Source: Asterella californica | Lineage: Eukaryota; Streptophyta; Marchantiopsida; Marchantiales; Aytoniaceae | NCBI GenBank assembly: GCA_036924285.1 | Contig: JAYKYS010000012.1 | Coordinates: 11,656,001 to 11,720,000 of the forward strand | Length of the DNA stretch: 64,000 nt | Reading direction: 5' to 3' | Shown here: positions 24,214 to 34,563 of the stretch, piece after piece | Layout of the letters: each line of letters opens with the position of its first letter | Numbering within the stretch: position 1 is the first letter of the stretch | Program-made: the position numbers and the translations under genes | The notes under the pieces: generated by a model | Database searches by the model: none | Told to the model about the DNA's origin: nothing | Seen by the model: the letters and a program-made list of their open reading frames with translations, nothing else

Positions 24214-24337
24214 AATTTATTACCTAACCCTTCCCGTCGGAAGGATTAGGCAATAAATTAAGGTTGCAGCCCTCTTTCATCTTCAGATGGAAGAGGTGAA
24301 TAAGCACGCGAGATGAGAAACTCGCGTGCTTATTCAC
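24214..24337. repeat. Three consecutive hairpins
   Basis: Hairpin A: arms 24,214-24,234 and 24,239-24,259 (19 of 21 pairs, 4-base loop). Hairpin B: 24,271-24,282 and 24,285-24,296 (11 of 12 pairs, 2-base loop). Hairpin C: 24,296-24,312 and 24,321-24,337 (17 perfect pairs, arm GTGAATAAGCACGCGAG, 8-base loop). The three stems are unrelated in sequence. Confidence 0.93.
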
Positions 24338-24449
24338 GCGAGTTATAATATCCTTCCCACAGCCTTGTACATGAAACGTTGAAGAGAAAAAAAGTATTAA
24401 AATGAATATCGTGAAATAAAACCAGCTACGATAGCATAAGGCCGTTTTT

Positions 24450-25650
24450 TAAATTCGATTAAAACAAGAAGACGTGGAGAAAAGAAACCAGCGGCACGTT
24501 ACGCGACAAGAAGCACTTTCGACGGCAGGCAGCGTGGCCTCACGAGGAAGACCACACGGGCTATTTGCAACCTACCTTGTTTCATTCGCAGTCTTTCATC
24601 TTTTATCCTACTTTCACAAATTTTTCTCGATTCGTATCCTACCTTCGTTGTTTCTCGTTCATTCGCAGGCTCTTGATGTTGGCACGCCCGTCAGCAAATC
24701 GACTGCCGATGTTTCCTTCACGCGCGCTTCAATTTGTGAGAGATTCGACAGCAGGACAATTTCGGATGTTCGTGCGGTAGCATCAGGGGCTCGTTGTTCT
24801 TGCGCGGTCAGCAAATCAGACCGAACGATTGCGGATTCGCAGTGTAAAAATGACACGACTAAAGCCAGCTCCATAATGCATCGTCTGCAAGCGCGGCAGC
24901 TAGTACCGCGATAGCGAGTACGCGCGACAGGTGTGAAGGGTCAACAGACCATGCGATTGTTTTGTTTGTAGCCTTCCTTCTTTGCTTATTTCTAGAGATT
25001 TTTCTCGATTCGCAATCTACTTTCGTCATTTCTCCTCCGTTCTTCTCCTTCGCAAGGTCTTATCGTTCGCGTTCGTCTTCACAGGAGGCCGTGCGGTATC
25101 ATCAGGAGCTCGGTTGCTCACTTCTCCTTTACTGTCCCTCGTTTCTTCTTCTTGTCGGCAAATCCGAGCGAGCGAGTGATATTTCGCCACCTTTCTTTAC
25201 CCGTGACGATAAAAGACGATAAAGACGGTACCTACTATCATCGTCCGGGTCGATTCTCTATTTCTCTTCTTCTTCACGGGGCGCGTGCTTGGATTCACTT
25301 CTGCTGAGGGAAATTTTGTTTTTCTTCTCTTTCATTCTTTCGATGTGTCCTTCAATTTCTGCTAATTTGTCTTCTTGACCGCGATATGTGTCACTGTCTA
25401 CTATCTTCGCACGTGAGAACAGCTCGGTTAACGCGCTTCGATAGACATTCAGAGATAGAAGGAAGCATCAAGTCTATTTTGGGGGCTTGCTTATCGTTTG
25501 CAGGCTGTGTAGGCAGTCATGGACGTTTCTCTCTCAAAGCTTTTCGACTGTCGTCATTTATCGATTGCTCGGTTCTCCTTTCAAGGATAACCGAGCAATC
25601 AAAAAATCTCTTGTCCTTCATCTAAGTATAACATGAGGTACTTTTTCTTC
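24450..25650. repeat. Degenerate direct repeats, pyrimidine-rich
   Basis: Words recur at 319- to 378-base spacing: TTTTTCTCGATTCG at about 24,621 and 25,000, and GTGCGGTA-CATCAGG-GCTCG at 24,772 and 25,091. TTCGCAG-like acceptor sequences recur near 24,590, 24,665 and 25,010. The frame at 24,474-24,914 is open but has no recognisable domain. This may be a decayed duplicated exon/intron block belonging with the gene remnant just downstream. Confidence 0.5.
25563..25600. repeat. Long hairpin followed by A-run
   Basis: GATTGCTCGGTT (25,563-25,574) pairs perfectly with AACCGAGCAATC (25,589-25,600). The inner TCCTT/AAGGA also pairs, and AAAAAA follows directly. Confidence 0.92.
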
Positions 25651-25987
25651 GAGGGCCACGATTACTGTGGATGATGACGATGATTCTCATTCGGCACGGT
25701 ACGCGACATAGCTCTTGTCCCTTCATCTTCTATGGATTTATGCACCAGAGTTTTGCTTTTTGAGGCTTGTATTCTTCGCCTATGTGCGTGCAAGACGGCA
25801 CGAAGACTGCAGACGAACGGAGTGCAGTGCAAACAGGAGAGCACGAAGAGAAATGGGCAGCGTCGAAGCTTTTCTTCACTTCGCAACGGAAATGAGGACT
25901 AACTACGAGGCCATGCCGATTGCTCCGTCCATCACATACAAAGAAGTCTCAAATCTATTGAATTCTCGATCTTTACTCTTTTTCCTG

Positions 25988-27640
25988 TTCTATTCTTTTT
26001 CTCTTTTTTCAAATGTCCCAAGCTCCACAGTCTACAGACAGTGAAGGAGATGACACTGAATGATATATCTTGTCAGATGATGTTCATGTTCCTGCTACCC
26101 CGCTTCAAAACACCTTTGCAACCCCATCTCAACCTTCCGACGAATCCATCCTACAAGATAAATTTTTTTTGATTCTTTTGAAGTTGGTTGTTCTGATCAG
26201 CATCATTTTCAATGCCAGGTGGATGACTTTTGTAGACCTCGAACATCACCTCCATATCCACTTATTGTACAAACATTCTTTTGAAGATGAAGAACTTTCT
26301 AAACTTAGATCTTACATCTATATCAATTTTCATTTCTACACCGTACCGCCTGAATTCCTAATTTCGACCTTTGACTTTGTTCTCATCTGTATATCATTTT
26401 CAACACTCATTTCTTGTCTACAGGCTATCATCGGTCTTTTCTATTACATCGACTTCGAAGGTAGCTGGTTGATTCTACGTGACTCCAACTCTATTATCTT
26501 CTCGTATCTTAAATTTCTTGAATCCTCGCAGGATCCTCATCTTCTAAAACCAATTGTGTATGCTGCTTACCGCTTGAATTGCATGCACTGTGTTTGTGAC
26601 GACATCGAACTTTCTGTTTTCTGTTTTGGATGTAAACACTTTCCTTACCCCTTCTAACGAAGAGCAGCCAGAGCTAAATGTGCCGTCGCTCCACAGCTTG
26701 CAGCCGGTACGCGAAGAATCCATGTTCCTAAACTCTTGGAACTGTCCCTAACCATCAACTGCACGGGAGGGGACCTTGACATGTGTTGCTGGCCACCCTT
26801 GTGTAAATTCCTAGAGAATGAGTGTGCCAATGGTTTACTATCTGTTGAACGAGACGGAACGTTGCTGTATTTGCATGTACAAGGTGCCATTTCTCTTCTG
26901 GCTACAAGCGCTCTGCAGGTGAAACAACGACTCTTCATCATTTTAGGATGAAAAGATGTGAACAGACAAGTGGACGGAGAAATCTGCGTGAAACTGCTGA
27001 GTAACATGGGACTTCATACGTTCGTTGACATGATCGGATACTGAATGAAGAACAAAGGAGAACTACATCACCAATCCGTCATGAACTACATCTCCAAAGC
27101 GATGCTGGAGGATGATCAAGATTTATTTACTTTGCTGGGTGCTACAGATATGAAGAACAAGATTGAGCTGAACTACAAAAAAATCTTTCAACGTGCCTTG
27201 TAGTTTAATAAGTATCATAGTAGACATCCATTGGGTACGACTCTTCGAACATATCTTAGATCTATGATACGCTCCGGTAAGTACACATCATCTTGCAGGT
27301 GGCTCATGACGTGCAGTATACAGAAGACGCGTAGCGACTCTCTGTGAAAAGTTATCATTCGACTTGAATCTGTTACAATTGCAGATATAGACAACGTATT
27401 TTTTTACTCAGACACATGCACACTATTTCACTGTGGAGCAAGCAGACGCAGATATTAACAACGAGGAGGAGTACATACCTCTCCAACAGTTCAACGCAAC
27501 AAAACTGTTCTCAATCTCCAAGACGTCAATACACTTCCAGAATATATGTCTATAGGTAGTGCCTTGGAGACAACCTTGGCGGCGGACAGAACCAACACAA
27601 CTTTCTCAGGTGAGGTTTGATTTTCTTTTTCAGCAAACGA
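25988..27640 (+). pseudogene. Decayed multi-exon gene, family not recognised
   Basis: A chain of coding-like blocks on the plus strand. Block 1 (about 26,010-26,155) reads MSQAPQSTDSEGDDTE, a TGA at 26,061-26,063, then SDDVHVPATPLQNTFATPSQ. Probable acceptors at about 26,218 (AATGCCAG), 26,423 (TCTACAG) and 26,530 (CTCGCAG) precede further open sequence. Block 2 (about 26,660-27,204) keeps one register across two TGA stops, with VPKLLELSLTINCTGGDLD, then YISKAMLEDDQDLFTLLGAT and DMKNKIELNYKKIFQRAL. A later block near 27,480-27,600 has VLNLQDVNTLPEYMS. The register is conserved over stops, so this was protein-coding, but I cannot name it. It may be a passenger or core gene of a mobile element. 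No transposase signature seen. Confidence 0.5.
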
Positions 27641-27899
27641 TGATTTCTGGATCGGAAGAGCGTCAAGTTTGTAGGTATACAGCAAGTCAACTTTATATTA
27701 TTGAAGGAAACAGCACGAAAACTGTCTATGAAAGAAAACATAAATGTATGAAAGAATATAATTTAGAGATAGCTGTAGCCATTTTGCAAAATATTTACGC
27801 ACAAAAACAGAATGAAGTGAACTGTACAATGAGTGAAAACAAAATACACGTGAAGCGATGGTAATCAAGCACGGACTAATTTTGCCCACAAGCTAATCG

Positions 27900-30800
27900 G
27901 TGCTGCTCTGTAGTCTAGAAGTGTTTGCTACAGCTATGGTCTTAAACACTGATTTTTGTTTTTGTAACCGTAAGGGTCGGAATCGAGGGAAGGAGTCTTT
28001 GAGCCTTTGAATCGAGTGGTTTTTTCTTCTGGTCATACATTTGCTCTCGGCTCTGATGTCTGCTCCAGTCTACACTCTCCAGCTGCAGAAAGAGTCGAGT
28101 AGCTTGGGGAAACCATCCGGGGAAACCATCTCCTCTTCGAGGAGGCTAGGCTGAAGATGACCCGTGCTACTCCAGATTCACCCATTATAGCCAACGTGGC
28201 AGATACAGAGTCAGCGATCGAGCTTCGCATCTCCCGTTCTGTCGCGACAGTTCAGTAAGCACGCCAATTTTCCTGGTTCTTACAGTACGTGAGGGAAACC
28301 ACGGTTTCCTTGCCACGTAAGATCACACAATATACCATCGAGCTGATCTTTTTGCCATGTCACTAGCCACGTCGGAAAGAGTTCCAGCATGGCGATCGAC
28401 CACTCTCCTCCTCCAGGTGAATGGTGTGGTGCGCAAGGGCCCGGTCAAGCAAGTATTATGGCGCATGGGGCTGCCTGTTCAAGCAAATGTCTGGTGTAGC
28501 GTGTCTGTCATAAGAGATGTGTACAGGGAGAGAGAGTCAGGCAAGATCTAAACACGTGTCTGTTAATGCTCATTGAATTGTCCCCATGCTTGAGCTATAC
28601 TGCACACACTGCAAACCCTTCTTCATTCCTCTTGGTCTTTGCACCGTAAACTTTGCTGCTGCGCTGCAGCACATTCATCACCCGGAGCAGCGGCAGCAGC
28701 TCAGACCCTTATCCTCTCCTTGGGTTGATGCTCCATTGCCCATCATTGTTTCTTTATGCGCTCGTGTGCACGCAATCTCAGGATTCTCAGCTAACTCCAA
28801 ACTTTCAAAGCTCTCTCGCTCGCTCTCTCTCTCTCTCTCGTCCTCTAGTCTAACTGAGGTCAGAGCAGAAGTCGTCCAAGTTAGCGACCTTGAAATGCCC
28901 GGTCACCTTATCCTGACTCCAGATCTCAGTCGATCATTCATTCTTCAGCTCATTGGTGAGGTAGCCTGAAGTGGACAGTGTGGATTTCTTAGTACAGGCT
29001 GATGATCAGTACAAAGCTTAATATATTTCTTGTCATAAGCGCAATAGGTGGGTGGGAGTAGAAGTCAGTTTTGTCAAGTATATGTACAAAACACTCGCTG
29101 AAGCACAAAACTATGAGGTGAGATTGGCTTCGAACAAGATCTGCAGCATGCCTCGTCATTGACTCCCACCCCACTCGCTCGGACTGACCTTTTTGCACAC
29201 TTCTAAACTTGGCCACTATTGACCAGAGTCCTCCACCCCAATGAACCCATGCGACCATCTGTCTCCGTACTACGAGCTGAAAAATCATCCAGACATTCAT
29301 TTCCGAAGTTTCAGATGGTTTCAGGAGGAGAAGCTTTGACGCTTTCGTGATTCCGCCCGTCCGTCCGGGTACAGTGAGTGGCTAGCTATCCGTAGAAGAG
29401 GACATTATTGGAGTTCGTCTACCAGTTTGGGAAACGTGGACAGGATGCTATGTAGAGTTTTGATGGTCGAGACGAGACCAGGTGCAACAAGACAATAATG
29501 TACGTATTGCAGTTCTCCGAACTTTGAAAACTCATTACCGTGTTCGTGTGTTTATACCTGGTCCATCATAATCTTCACACCAAGTCAATCCGGAAGGTTT
29601 ACTAGGAGACGATGGATGGGCAATCTGCTCAGCGAGGGAGACAGCTGTATGCTACAAGCTCTGCCATAGACTGTACAAATCAATATAAGATAAGATACGT
29701 TTTGATGATCTCATACGCAATAGTTATCAGACGAAGGGGAGGGATGCATCAATAAAGAAGTTGTGTGCACAGGAGCCCGAGAACAAGCAAGTATGTAGTA
29801 CCGTAGTCATTGTCAGTCAGTCAGTGGAGTACAAAGATGGATATATAGATAGATACTTCAAAGCAGAAGAATCCTCCTCCGTCATCATCATCAAGTACCA
29901 GAGAGAAAAAAAAAATTTATAGATGGATCCAACTGAGACGATAGTCCACGCAAGGACGCATAACTCGATGGTACCAGTCCAGCAGGTCCCACCATTTTAG
30001 TTGTTGGCGTCCTGCATGAGCGACACGCCCATGTTTCAAGCCAGAACATCTCGTATAACCAGGAAGTGAAGGAAGTAGAGAGACAAATAGATCACATGGT
30101 TTTTAGAGTTTTTGGACTACGTAGCTTCCAGCTTGCAAACATTTCGCTGGCTGGCTGGCTTGCTGCTTGCTTCGTGAAGCACAGTGCAGTGCAGTCAGAG
30201 CGGAGGTTCCACCCCAAATATAACATCCATGACAATGAATGAGGAAGCGGGCGAGGATCTTGTGAGAGTTTGTGTCAAAGTGGGTGGGCCTCACTTTGTA
30301 AAGATTTAGAGAAAAATCCAGCGTCATATAATTTGTTTATGGCTCCCTCCCTCCCGTTGAGCTCTTTTGTTTGATATGGGGCGTGACGGAGGGATGATGC
30401 TGTCGACTCAACGCCACTCTAGTTCAAACGCCATACCTGAGCGAAGCTCTAATGGCAGTGCTTCTTCTTCCTATAAAACACGCAACTGGTCTATAGACTC
30501 GTGTACATGACACTGGACTACGAACCTCCTTCCTAACTTTTCTTGTCTAGGACAGTCTGGACAAATAATAATACCGTCTACAGGAGTGGTTTCCTCTCCG
30601 TTCCTGAACTTTGGCTCATCACTCATAACTCGTTACGATTCACACTCCATGAAGCTACCCGCACATGGAAGCTACTTACTGTAGTTCTCCGAAACTCGGA
30701 CGTTTTCCACAGGGGTAATGATTACTCCGGGAAAATGCCCCTTTGGCAATTAATACAACTCTACCACTGGCTATCAGAAATCCAAATTTTGACTTCTACT

Positions 30801-31750
30801 TGTAATGGTGACCAAGTATTACAATACTTGGTCACCATCCTTGGGCCATACAACCGATTCATAAATGTTGTAGTATCAGATCGATCGATCAGTCCGGGAA
30901 TTTCTCCGGACAAAAGTGAGTTCTACGCTTTACGGAGAGGACTCTCCAGACTCTTTTTCGTTACGGAACCATCCGAAAAAGTATAACGGAGCTCTCCGTA
31001 TTCCAGAGTATGTGCGAGGAGCTTGACAGACAGACTACGACGATACAGAGCGTTCTTCTAGGAACTCTAGGATGACGACACATTTCCTCCCGTTCCGATT
31101 ACTCCAAATCGTTCTTCTCTCTGGGAGGGTCACAAAACGTTGTGTGTAAGGAGGTGGGGAGGAACAAGATAGATTGCAAGTACAGTTCCACCATCAGGCA
31201 CCTACAATCAAGCTATGGATGGATGGCTAGCTGCAGACCAGAACGAGGAGAAAGGCTATACCACTGAACCAAACAAGCAAGGAGGCCCTGGATGGTAGGG
31301 AGCAGTAGACCAGACAGAGGACAGTTGCTTCCGTGGCTCCCTGCCCGAAGGATAATGCATGATCTCCGGAGCTCACCAACATAACATGCCGTGAATTGTC
31401 AAGCAAGCAGACCAGGTCCAGCCATTGTGAGAGAGAGAGAAAAAGAGAATAAATGAATGCAGTGGCATGACAGATACTTGATGGGAATCGGGAGTTGTTG
31501 GCCAGTTTCTTCTATACTTCGTATGCTGTATTTACTGCGGAAATCTTAAGCATCGATAATGTATTCTGCGTACACTAGACTCTAGAGTGTCTTTGTGTTT
31601 GTCCAATCGTGTATATGCTGGGTATCCCTTAGTCCCTCCTTCAGTCTGTCAGTCATGGACTCATAGTGCCCTCATTCATTTGCTTTCAAAATCATCCGTT
31701 AGAACTTTGATTAACTTCTAAGCCAAACCTCATAGGCTTCTCCTTGAACT
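27900..31750. other. Intergenic region, no gene supported
   Basis: Only short frames on both strands. The longest, 30,543-30,986, has no domain and contains a perfect palindrome in its middle, so I do not call it. A short direct repeat GGGGAAACCATC occurs twice near 28,107-28,130. CT-rich runs lie near 28,815-28,845. Confidence 0.5.
30805..30838. repeat. Perfect 16-bp hairpin with 2-base loop
   Basis: ATGGTGACCAAGTATT (30,805-30,820), loop AC, then its exact reverse complement (30,823-30,838). Confidence 0.96.
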
Positions 31751-31754
31751 ATTA

Positions 31755-32100
31755 GGGGGTGTCAAAGTTAACTCGAAATAATCCTACGCGTGGAAGGGAA
31801 AAAGTCAGAAACTTTTGAGCGGCTAGCTTTGTAACGAAATGTGTTTCGAATTGGGTTGCAATGATGAATTGAGATTACATTTTCTTCATTAATTATTTTT
31901 AACCACTGTAACTTAAAATCATTATTATAAATTTCTCTATGAGCAAAACAAATGAAAACTCAATAAAAAGTTGCCCGTGGTGTTTTTCTGCGAGTACCTC
32001 CGGAGGTGCCCACAGAAAACCTCCATAAAGACCTGGCCGAAATCGTCACTCTCTCCCGCAGGTCAAGAATATTTCAAAAAGTCTTAACTTTGACATCCCT
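31755..32100. mobile_element. PIF/Harbinger-type MITE
   Basis: Left end GGGGGTGTCAAAGTTAA (31,755), right end TTAACTTTGACATCCCT (to 32,100): an inverted terminal repeat with one or two differences. ATTA flanks both sides (31,751-31,754 and 32,101-32,104), consistent with the TTA-type target duplication of this superfamily. It is 346 bases with no coding capacity, hence non-autonomous. The left 19 bases including the flank, ATTAGGGGGTGTCAAAGTT, are identical to the sequence at 56,263-56,281, the putative end of the large Harbinger region. Confidence 0.78.
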
Positions 32101-32508
32101 ATTATAAGCAATTCATTTGTAAGTGAGTCATCCTGGAGCAGAGCATACTACTGTAGTATCATCTACAATATTCACAATTTAGACATTTCACACTTCTATT
32201 AAACTGTCATAAAGACCACCAGAGCAGCCTGCTAAAAACTATTGTAGATGAAGCCTTTTACTTCTATAGGTAGCATATCATCACTTCATGCATTCCCATA
32301 AATGAATGACAGTTCTACCATCGATTCTCGCATGTGTAGAAACATTTAAGAGGTGGAAACATTGCTATCAGTTAACAGCTTCGATTTGTGAAAGTCCTTG
32401 AGGACTGTATGGAAATCCTAAGGCGGTTTCTTTCTTGAAAGTATTTTACTCTTTCCAACAAGTTTTGTTCCGTGAAACTATAGTACGCCAGATCTGGACT
32501 GTTCTACT

Positions 32509-32775
32509 AAGAAATTTGTTGGATCACACCCATTACTCTCTACCAACTGTTTAAACCAGTCACTTTGCTATGTAATTCATCATTTCATTATTTTTTATCA
32601 CCAAAAAATACTTTTGTCATCCAATTATTTCAACAATAAAATACGCATCAGATGTTACATACAGAGAAAGAGATACGGCAATAGGTAGTCAGGGGTGTAA
32701 TCAAGCAAAACATCGTGAAGAGGGGTATGATCCAACGTAACAAACCTACTGGGGGCATGATCAAGCACATTTCTG
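32509..32775. mobile_element. hAT-type MITE (related to 44,277-44,680)
   Basis: Left end GAAATTTGTTGGATCACACC and right end whose reverse complement is CAGAAATGTGCTTGATCATG. Internal GGGGTGTAATCAAGC, GGGGTATGATCCAACG and GGGGGCATGATCAAGC repeat the subterminal motif. Flanks are CTGTTCTACT (32,499-32,508) and CTGTTTTACT (32,776-32,785), 9 of 10 identical, compatible with the 8-bp duplications of hAT elements. 267 bases, non-coding. Confidence 0.7.
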
Positions 32776-33435
32776 CTGTTTTACTTGCAAGGAAAAAATA
32801 TGAAGTAATATATCGATCATAGCAGTAAACATAAAATTGTTGTTACTTCTAGGCTTCTCTTCTCAGTTCTATATCGGATTAGAGTTCCAGAATGCTTCTG
32901 GATTGTGTATAGTCTAGATAGGACATAGGTCGGAAGGTAGTTGTAGTAATATCTGGAAGTTGAGTAGATAGATAATATCTTGGCAGAATCATAACGGTAT
33001 GTGTGCGGATTGTTTTGAGAGTAATATATACGAGGCATTGCTCTTGAGGATCGCAATCTTCGATATCTAAGACTATCTGTAAATTCTTCTTTTTATAATA
33101 TTTAGAGAAACTTGTACATCGTAGATGAAGCTTTTATGTAACTGCTGCCAACTGTATGATCACACCTTACATAATTTTGAAACAGTTACTGCATTCTCAT
33201 GTTTATCACTGGACTCTGGAGTGCAAATGCTTAATACTTGTACTAAGTTTCAACAGGACATTTAGTGTGATCTGATTCCATTCGTCGTAAAGACCAGTAG
33301 CTTGCATGATACATCTATTCTGAAATAATGTTGTCTTTCACATATACATGGGGAGTGTATTAGACTTTCATGAATAGTCTTCAAAAGGAGAAAAGAGAGT
33401 GAGGAGGTTGACCTTGACACGTGAATGAGAATTTC

Positions 33436-33479
33436 TGTTGTTAGCTGGTTATTCCTTCAAGTATTATCAGCTAACAACA
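33436..33479. repeat. Hairpin, 12-bp perfect outer stem
   Basis: TGTTGTTAGCTG (33,436-33,447) and CAGCTAACAACA (33,468-33,479), with partial pairing further in. Confidence 0.93.
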
Positions 33480-33995
33480 TCAGCTTAGACACATGGTAAG
33501 TCAAAGATCTGCGTGTTGACTGATGTTGTAATCTAGTATCAGAAAAGGGGTTGCAGATGGTGGGCTGAAAGGACGTTTCAATTCTTTGAAGGATTGAATG
33601 TGGACCTCACAGCCACTACTTGAGACTTCGAAAGCCAGAAGGTTAACAAAAGATGAACCCAAAAACAAACAAACAAACATGAACCATCGGATTGACTACC
33701 TCTCATCTACTCTAGAGCCCTCTTTAAATTGACTTCTTTTGTTACGGAATTGAGTATATATATTCACCGTACTGGGCTTATGTCTAATCCATGTCTTCCA
33801 CTCATGAAAGAAGGCGTCTTATTGGTCTAGTCCATACTGGACTGGACGCCCACGGATATATATACGCCCATGTACAGATCCATTTTCTTTTGTCCTGTCT
33901 CGCCAAGTGAAGGTTGATACCATTACTTCCATGGTTTCTCTTACTTTGAAAGTTGACTCTCGAAAAGGGATGACAAAGCCCGAAATGGTACATTA

Positions 33996-34557
33996 ATAGT
34001 GCGTATCAAAGTTAAGAAAGAAGATTCCTTAACCGAAAGAAGCATAAGCTGTAGTTTATCAAAGGGTAACTTTGTCTATATAGAATCAGGGATCTCTGAG
34101 AAGTAATCTTGTGAGTTGATGTATAAGGTAATGCACTGTAGGCAGTGGGTTTACTGCCCGACGGCGGTTTGTGCATGTAAGTCATTGCACAAGTGTGTGG
34201 TTTATGCTGCCTGTAAGCTCATGCGTAAAACATGTTGGAGAAATTCTTGTATGTGTTCGTGATTTCTTCACGTTGTTTGCCCGTGATATTATGTTGTTCG
34301 ATGAAATTTCTACAGTGTTTTACAGTACTAATTTGTTTCCAAACTTTTCTGCTTCTGAAACTTTGAATCATCCTTTTGAACAGTAAATTTCCTTTCGCTA
34401 AAATTCATTGCAAAAAAAATTATATGGCAGAAGGGAAACTCCAAAGAGCATTTTTCTACAGATGCATGTAGAGGTGCCGGCGTTCTCTGAGTAGAAGTGG
34501 TACCTCTCCCCATGGGCCAAGAATGTCTAGCAAATATTCTAACTTTGACACGTATTA
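33996..34557. mobile_element. PIF/Harbinger-type MITE, second
   Basis: Left end ATAGTGCGTATCAAAGTTAA (33,996) and right end whose reverse complement is TAATACGTGTCAAAGTTAGA (to 34,557). TTA flanks both sides (33,993-33,995 and 34,558-34,560). The TCAAAGTTA core matches the other Harbinger-type ends in this window. About 560 bases; the short frame at 34,171-34,386 inside is not convincing. Confidence 0.68.
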
Positions 34558-34563
34558 TTAACT

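Noticed and set aside
24296..24345. Helitron 3' end
   Set aside because: The hairpin is suitable, but no CTRR follows within a dozen bases and no Rep/helicase sequence is nearby.
30543..30986. 147-residue plus-strand frame
   Set aside because: No domain, and it contains the perfect palindrome at 30,805-30,838 in its middle; probably chance.
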